NCBI RefSeq assembly: GCF_012641265.1
Contig: NZ_JABAHZ010000001.1
Span: forward strand, 1,621,446 to 1,685,445
Length of the DNA: 64,000 nucleotides
Reading direction: 5' to 3'
From: Chitinophaga eiseniae
Lineage (GTDB): Bacteria; Bacteroidota; Bacteroidia; Chitinophagales; Chitinophagaceae
Shown in pieces: positions 59,725-64,000 of this stretch (positions are counted from its first letter, which is position 1; each line of letters starts with the position of its first letter). Under the pieces are notes generated by a model. It was not told the origin of the DNA and searched no databases. It saw only the letters and a program-made list of their open reading frames with translations. The position numbers and the translations under genes were made by a program.

Positions 59725-60896
59725 TTAACGCCTACCACTTCATAACCATATCGACCATTGCTGGAAAATGGCATATAGTAGGTGCCGTTATACACCACAT
59801 ACTGCCGGCCGCTGATGATCACTTCCTGGGCGCCGGCAGGCAATTCATATACGATCGCACCTGATGGTGGCGCTACTACCTCGAAAGAGCCATTGCCATT
59901 ATCAATATAAAATACGCCGCCATAGTAATAGTAATTATACCCTCCTACCGATACAGTGGTGTATCCCGACGGCAACGAATAAACGACAGCGCCCACCGGG
60001 GCCGGCACTACGGCATAACCTCCGCCCGATACTGCCGGTGCATAATACACGCCCTGGTCGTAGTAATATTGGCGTTCCTGGAAACTGATAATAGCGGCGG
60101 TAGTCGCTAGTGCCACTGCCCAAAAGCCTATCGGGTACCAGCTGGGGCCCCAGTAATAAGGGCGGTAAGGATGGTAGTAATACCTATAACGGCCCGGATA
60201 AATTCTCCCGGGTGGCTGGTTAATGATCGTTACCCGGCCGCTCCTGTCGCGGTAACGGCTCACCGTGATATATTGCTGGTTGACCTGCACATTCTTGTAG
60301 TAATACCGGTTAATCTGCGTGTTATTGACGGTTACACGGCCACTACCGCCCGACTGATGAATAGCGGGCCTGGCGGGTGGTGGTTTAACCCCTGCCCCGT
60401 TGCCGGGTCTGCCGGATGTTCCTTCTCCAGGTCGTGTAACCGGTACAGTGGGTTTACCTGGCTGTTCTGGTCTTACCGGCCTGTTCTGGGCAGGTGGATT
60501 GCCGCCTGGTCGTGCAGGATTCGTTGGCTGAGAAGGGCGTACGGGGCGGTTTTGCGCGGGTGGATTCACCGGCCGGGTAACGGGCTGCTGTGGAGGCCGT
60601 ACCGGTTTATTCTGTGCGGGTGGATTCACCGGGCGGGTAACTGGCTGTGAAGGTTGTGCCGGCCGCACCGGTCTGTTTTGCGGCACCTGCTGTGGTGGCC
60701 TGGCAGCTGGCTGCGAAGGTGTAGCAGCAGGACGTTGCGGCCTCGCCTGTGGCGGTGGCGACGCAGGTCGTGGCGCCGGTGTGGCAGGACGCGGCTGCTG
60801 CGGATCCACTCTTTGTGCATAGCTGTTAATACTGCATATACCTAGCGACAAGGACAGTAACACAGCAACAGAAAATCTGGCAATGGTCAATTGCAT
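59721..60896 (-). CDS. Proline-rich secreted protein with DUF6515-type C-terminus
   Basis: This is a 391-residue exported protein. The signal peptide ends at SYAQ (28). Residues 29-175 are almost pure Pro/Gln/Arg/Ala/Asn with two adjacent 20-residue repeats (PVTRPVNPPAQNKPVRPPQQ type, 85-124) and partial copies. Residues 185-245 are Tyr/Arg-rich. A hydrophobic segment lies at about 252-270 (WAVALATTAAIISF). The C-terminal part has repeated PPSGAIVYELPAGAQEV-like and YYGGVFYIDN strands typical of DUF6515. Its stop overlaps that of the convergent lectin gene. It may be a cell-envelope spacer protein, but the function is unknown. Confidence 0.82.
   Translation of the reverse strand: MQLTIARFSVAVLLSLSLGICSINSYAQRVDPQQPRPATPAPRPASPPPQARPQRPAATPSQPAARPPQQVPQNRPVRPAQPSQPVTRPVNPPAQNKPVRPPQQPVTRPVNPPAQNRPVRPSQPTNPARPGGNPPAQNRPVRPEQPGKPTVPVTRPGEGTSGRPGNGAGVKPPPARPAIHQSGGSGRVTVNNTQINRYYYKNVQVNQQYITVSRYRDRSGRVTIINQPPGRIYPGRYRYYYHPYRPYYWGPSWYPIGFWAVALATTAAIISFQERQYYYDQGVYYAPAVSGGGYAVVPAPVGAVVYSLPSGYTTVSVGGYNYYYYGGVFYIDNGNGSFEVVAPPSGAIVYELPAGAQEVIISGRQYVVYNGTYYMPFSSNGRYGYEVVGVN
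60525..60644 (-). repeat. Two 60-bp tandem units in the proline-rich gene
   Basis: The units encode PVTRPVNPPAQN followed by K or R and PVRP. They differ at few positions, and a shorter degenerate third copy lies just downstream in the gene. Such coding repeats can change copy number between strains. Confidence 0.75.
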
Positions 60897-60980
60897 AGTT
60901 CAGGTTTTACAGATAAATGCTTTCTATCTACTTAACACCTGCTATGCCTGATTGTTGCAGCTAATCTGTTGCCATGTTAT

Positions 60981-61988
60981 TTACAGCCGGTCAAATACTT
61001 CTTTCAGTATTTCGTAGGAGTGCAAACGATCTTGCTGATCGTAAATATGTGCGGTTGCTATCACTTCATCTACCTGGGTATCTTCCAGGAATTGCTGTAA
61101 CCCCTGTTGTACCGTGGCGCCGCTGCCTATAAAGGAACAGGCAAGCATCTGCTGTGCATGTGCGGCTTCATATGGCGTCCATACGCCTTCCATACTATCT
61201 ATCGGAGGGCCCATGCGACGCAGGTTTCCGCGTATGATACCGAGGAAAAGCTGGTAGAAGGATGTCGCCAGGCGGTTAGCTGCAGCATCGGTATCTGCAG
61301 CAATTACATTCACACAGGCCATGGTATAGGGCGCCTGCAGGAATTCTGAAGGCCGGAACCGTTCCCGGTAAATTTTAAACGCGGTATGCAGCTGTGCGGG
61401 TGCAAAATGGCTGGCAAAGGCGTAGGGCAAGCCCATAGCGGCTGCCAGGTGGGCGCTATCAGTGCTGGAGCCTAATATCCAGATGGGAATAGCCAGGCCC
61501 TCGCCGGGAATAGCCCTGACGGCGCTGGTATGATTATCAAAAGAGAGATATTGCTGTAATTCCTGCACCTGCTCGGGGAAGTCGTGCCCGGCGCCGAGCC
61601 TGTCGCGGCGCAATGCGCGGGCCGTTACCTGGTCGGTGCCCGGCGCCCTGCCCAATCCAAGGTCTATGCGCCCGGGATACAGGGAAGCCAGCGTGCCAAA
61701 TTGCTCAGCTACTACCAGCGGCGCGTGGTTGGGCAGCATAATACCACCGGAGCCCACGCGAATGGTGCTGGTGCCACCAGCAATATACCCCAGTAAAACA
61801 ACGGTGGCAGAACTGGCTACACTCACCATGTTATGGTGTTCTGCCATCCAGAAACGTTTATATCCTAATTTTTCAACGTGCTTAGCCAGGCGCATACTAT
61901 TCTGAAAAGCCTCGCTGGGCGTTTGTCCTTCCAATACCGGCGCCAGGTCTAATACTGACAACGGACGTTTTATTCCTTGCTTACTCAT
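60981..61988 (-). CDS. LLM class flavin-dependent oxidoreductase
   Basis: This 335-residue luciferase-like monooxygenase would use FMN from a separate reductase, or F420 in other lineages. The TIM-barrel signatures are FWMAEHHNM (about 46-54), [39 protein letters not shown] in pieces, and [27 protein letters not shown]. It resembles the E. coli YhbW subgroup. The substrate is unknown. It is a single gene with the proline-rich protein 84 bases downstream. Confidence 0.93.
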   Translation of the reverse strand: MSKQGIKRPLSVLDLAPVLEGQTPSEAFQNSMRLAKHVEKLGYKRFWMAEHHNMVSVASSATVVLLGYIAGGTSTIRVGSGGIMLPNHAPLVVAEQFGTLASLYPGRIDLGLGRAPGTDQVTARALRRDRLGAGHDFPEQVQELQQYLSFDNHTSAVRAIPGEGLAIPIWILGSSTDSAHLAAAMGLPYAFASHFAPAQLHTAFKIYRERFRPSEFLQAPYTMACVNVIAADTDAAANRLATSFYQLFLGIIRGNLRRMGPPIDSMEGVWTPYEAAHAQQMLACSFIGSGATVQQGLQQFLEDTQVDEVIATAHIYDQQDRLHSYEILKEVFDRL

Positions 61989-62103
61989 ACTACAAACTAT
62001 TTGTTGATTCGTTGCGCTAATTTACAACAATGCCCCTGCCCGAAGGCGGGTTGATAACCTGTAGGTAAGCGAGCAGGGGTCAACAAACGGTACGGTGGCC
62101 TTT

Positions 62104-63201
62104 TTAATAGATCAGCACTGCCAGCAGGATAATATAGATCACCAGTTTAATGATCCGCCAGCGATTGGTACGGAAATGCCGGGGACGCGTGAAATCAATA
62201 TTAATGCGCTTCATGAAGTAATGCAGTTGCCCCCTTTGCAATAATGTCTTTAGCTGTCCCCATTCATTACTGCACCGGATCAACGTCATATAGTATCCCA
62301 CGCTCAGGTCCTTGTAACCCATACCTGATGCACGGATATAGTTGATCACCATGTCGATCAACGGAATAGCCACTAATAATATCAGCCATTTCTGCCAGCT
62401 GAGATAAATAAAAAACAGCGGAGCACTCAACAAGGCCAACAGCATCCCCTCTATGGGATTGGGAAATGCATACCAGCTGAATTGCTTAAAACGCGATAGC
62501 AACAAGGCCATACCGGCGCCGTAGCGCGTAAAGCGGTCGTAATGCGGCTGCCCATAATTCCACCAGGGATGCGTTACCCGCGCTTCCTTTACACATGTAA
62601 ACTGCGTGTGATGTTGCATACTTAACCTGGCGCCCAGGTCCACATCTTCTCCCCCACCAATCGCTGATAACTCCGGTGAAAAGCGCAGGTCGCCCAACGC
62701 ACTGCGTTTATACATAATGTTGGCAGTAACGCCCCATATAAACTGATCTTTCTTGTTAGCGATGGTAAATATGCTGGTAAGACCCGCCACCGTTAAAGCA
62801 CGGGTAAATGAATTCTCCGGCGCCGGGAAATCTGTCAATCCAATAAAACCAATGGCCTCTTTTTTTTCACCGATCACTTTTACATACTGGAAAAGCAAGT
62901 CTTCATCTGCTACAATATCATCGTCCAGGAATAGGATCCAGCTGCCATTTCCGGCGTCTATTCCTTTATTGCGGGTTTCACCCGGACCAATATTCTTCGT
63001 ATTAATAATGAGCTGTATCACGCCTTCCCGCGCCATTTGCAGGAGTGTTGCTCCGGGCTTTACACCCGGATTATCTGCCACGATATAATAGTTAACCTGC
63101 CATCCGCCCGGCTTCGGCAAGCGAATCAACGGCAATAAAAACTGCTCATCCAATCTAAAAGAAGGAATGATAATATCAATGGAATCAGTACTTGTGAACA
63201 T
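62104..63201 (-). CDS. Family 2 glycosyltransferase, membrane-anchored
   Basis: This is a 365-residue GT-A fold glycosyltransferase. IDIIIPSFRLDEQFLLPLI opens the domain. The metal site is LFLDDDIVADEDLL (about 91-104), and the acceptor region has GGGEDVDLGARLS (about 187-199) and THPWWNYG. Hydrophobic helices near 255-275 and 350-365 anchor it to the membrane. It probably works on cell-surface glycans. It is divergent from an RNA ligase gene. Confidence 0.9.
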   Translation of the reverse strand: MFTSTDSIDIIIPSFRLDEQFLLPLIRLPKPGGWQVNYYIVADNPGVKPGATLLQMAREGVIQLIINTKNIGPGETRNKGIDAGNGSWILFLDDDIVADEDLLFQYVKVIGEKKEAIGFIGLTDFPAPENSFTRALTVAGLTSIFTIANKKDQFIWGVTANIMYKRSALGDLRFSPELSAIGGGEDVDLGARLSMQHHTQFTCVKEARVTHPWWNYGQPHYDRFTRYGAGMALLLSRFKQFSWYAFPNPIEGMLLALLSAPLFFIYLSWQKWLILLVAIPLIDMVINYIRASGMGYKDLSVGYYMTLIRCSNEWGQLKTLLQRGQLHYFMKRINIDFTRPRHFRTNRWRIIKLVIYIILLAVLIY

Positions 63202-63253
63202 AGTGCGCGAAGATAAATAACATTCTTTTCCGTTCCGTAAATGAAAAAAAATA

Positions 63254-63261
63254 TATATTTG
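63254..63261 (+). promoter_or_regulatory. -7 promoter element of the RNA ligase gene
   Basis: TATATTTG is an exact TAnnTTTG match 40 bases upstream of the start codon. No TTTG is seen at N19 upstream. Confidence 0.45.
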
Positions 63262-63301
63262 CGCCCGAATATTTGTTAACCTGATTAATTATTTAACCCC
63301 A

Positions 63302-64000
63302 ATGGAACGAAAACTCGCGTCCGTAGTCGTCATCGACGACATTGCTCCCATACCAGGTGCAGACATGATAGAAGTAGCCACTGTAAAAGGATGGAAACTG
63401 GTTATCAAGAAAAATGAATTCAAGCCAGGCGATCATGCCGTGTATTGCGAAATAGATTCTTTTCTGCCCGTTATACCTGCCTTTGAATTCCTGAGGAAAA
63501 GCTCCTACCGGAAAATGGGTGAAACAGAAGGCTTTCGCCTCAAGACCATGAAACTACGTGGACAAATATCCCAGGGGCTTTTGCTGCCTATCAATGTGCT
63601 TACCACCAACGCGTATGAGCTGGGAGAAGATGTAGCTGCGCAATTGCAGATCGTCAAATATGAAGCGCCCATACCCGCTGCCCTGGCCGGTATCATGAAA
63701 GGTGGATTTCCTTCTTTTATCCCTAAAACGGATGAAGAAAGAATCCAGAACCTCAGTGCCTTCTATGATACCTACCTGGCCCACGCCTGCTTTGTAACAG
63801 AAAAGCTGGACGGCTCTTCTGTTACCTACTATCACCGCAACGGGGAATTTGGCGTATGCTCCCGTAACCTGGAGCTGACAGATACACCGGAGAATACGCT
63901 CTGGAAGGTGGCAAGAAAGCTGGATATAGCCGGGAAACTGGCAGCGCTGGGAAAGAATATAGCCTTACAGGGAGAAATGATTGGTGAAGGCATTCAGGGT
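63302..64000 (+). CDS. RNA ligase, DraRnl (Rnl5)-like, C-terminal end outside window
   Basis: This is the N-terminal 233 codons of an ATP-dependent RNA ligase that seals nicked RNA. An OB-like N-terminal domain (about 1-110) precedes the nucleotidyltransferase core. That order is the layout of the Deinococcus radiodurans enzyme, not of T4 Rnl1/Rnl2. Motif I is FVTEKLDGSS with the adenylated Lys168, motif III-like strands follow (GEFGVCSRNLEL), and LQGEMIGEGI is motif IV. The reading frame is intact up to the edge. It is a single gene with its own likely promoter. Confidence 0.92.
   Translation, partial: MERKLASVVVIDDIAPIPGADMIEVATVKGWKLVIKKNEFKPGDHAVYCEIDSFLPVIPAFEFLRKSSYRKMGETEGFRLKTMKLRGQISQGLLLPINVLTTNAYELGEDVAAQLQIVKYEAPIPAALAGIMKGGFPSFIPKTDEERIQNLSAFYDTYLAHACFVTEKLDGSSVTYYHRNGEFGVCSRNLELTDTPENTLWKVARKLDIAGKLAALGKNIALQGEMIGEGIQG

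Noticed and set aside
1..64000. CRISPR array, prophage, insertion sequence or integron
   Set aside because: No regularly spaced repeats, phage structural genes, transposase or integrase were seen.

Overview
The window is chromosomal DNA from a member of the Bacteroidota, most likely Chitinophagaceae (Chitinophaga-like). Support comes from two SusC/SusD pairs, a FecI/FecR sigma/anti-sigma relay, a T9SS type-B sorted lectin/PKD protein, a DUF4249 lipoprotein beside a TonB receptor, a LytS/LytTR pair, and promoters of the Bacteroidota type. The tRNA-Lys gene has an exact TTTG-N19-TAnnTTTG promoter, which calibrates the weaker promoter calls made elsewhere. No prophage, insertion sequence, CRISPR array or rRNA operon is visible.

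Layout. 1-3.1 kb: a siderophore-type TonB receptor (cut by the left edge), an alpha/beta hydrolase and a secreted protein. 3.2-9.7 kb: a nitrous oxide reduction cluster made of a lipoprotein cytochrome c, Sec-type (clade II) NosZ, a membrane protein fused to NosL, NosD, NosF and NosY. It is followed by a group III truncated haemoglobin. 10-13.1 kb, minus strand: an operon of a second truncated haemoglobin, a RIC/ScdA di-iron protein, a Crp/Fnr-type regulator and a haem-copper-oxidase-like membrane protein. Together these look like N2O respiration plus NO defence. No nirK/S, nor or nosR is in view. 13.3-18.9 kb: two HxlR regulators, each divergent from an NAD(P)-binding enzyme, plus an AraC regulator, two methyltransferases and a SnoaL-like protein. 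19.2-26.3 kb: ECF sigma, FecR, SusC with an STN domain, and SusD. 26.4-33.2 kb: AraC and DeoR regulators and a second SusC/SusD pair without sigma control. 33.2-35.3 kb: AraC, an SDR-like protein and a lipocalin-like protein.

35.3-38.9 kb is a compact, AT-rich minus-strand locus that I consider the most novel part. It runs, in transcription order, from a small HTH regulator to a 68-residue double-glycine-leader peptide with a six-cysteine core, a TPR-TlpA thioredoxin protein and a GT25-like glycosyltransferase with an internal, degenerate duplication. This looks like a cysteine-rich, possibly glycosylated secreted peptide system.

39.4-41.7 kb: a solitary xylose isomerase divergent from an AraC regulator. 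41.7-46.9 kb: a LytS/LytTR two-component system divergent from a TonB receptor/DUF4249 pair, with an exact 13-bp direct repeat at 21-bp period between them. 47-50.7 kb: acyltransferase, DUF6624 protein, tRNA-Lys and a small lipoprotein. 50.6-57.7 kb: a minus-strand run of PPTase, RluF, a giant DUF4132-type protein and a small partner. 57.8-64 kb: the lectin/PKD/T9SS protein, a proline-rich protein, an LLM flavin enzyme, GT2, and the start of an RNA ligase cut by the right edge.
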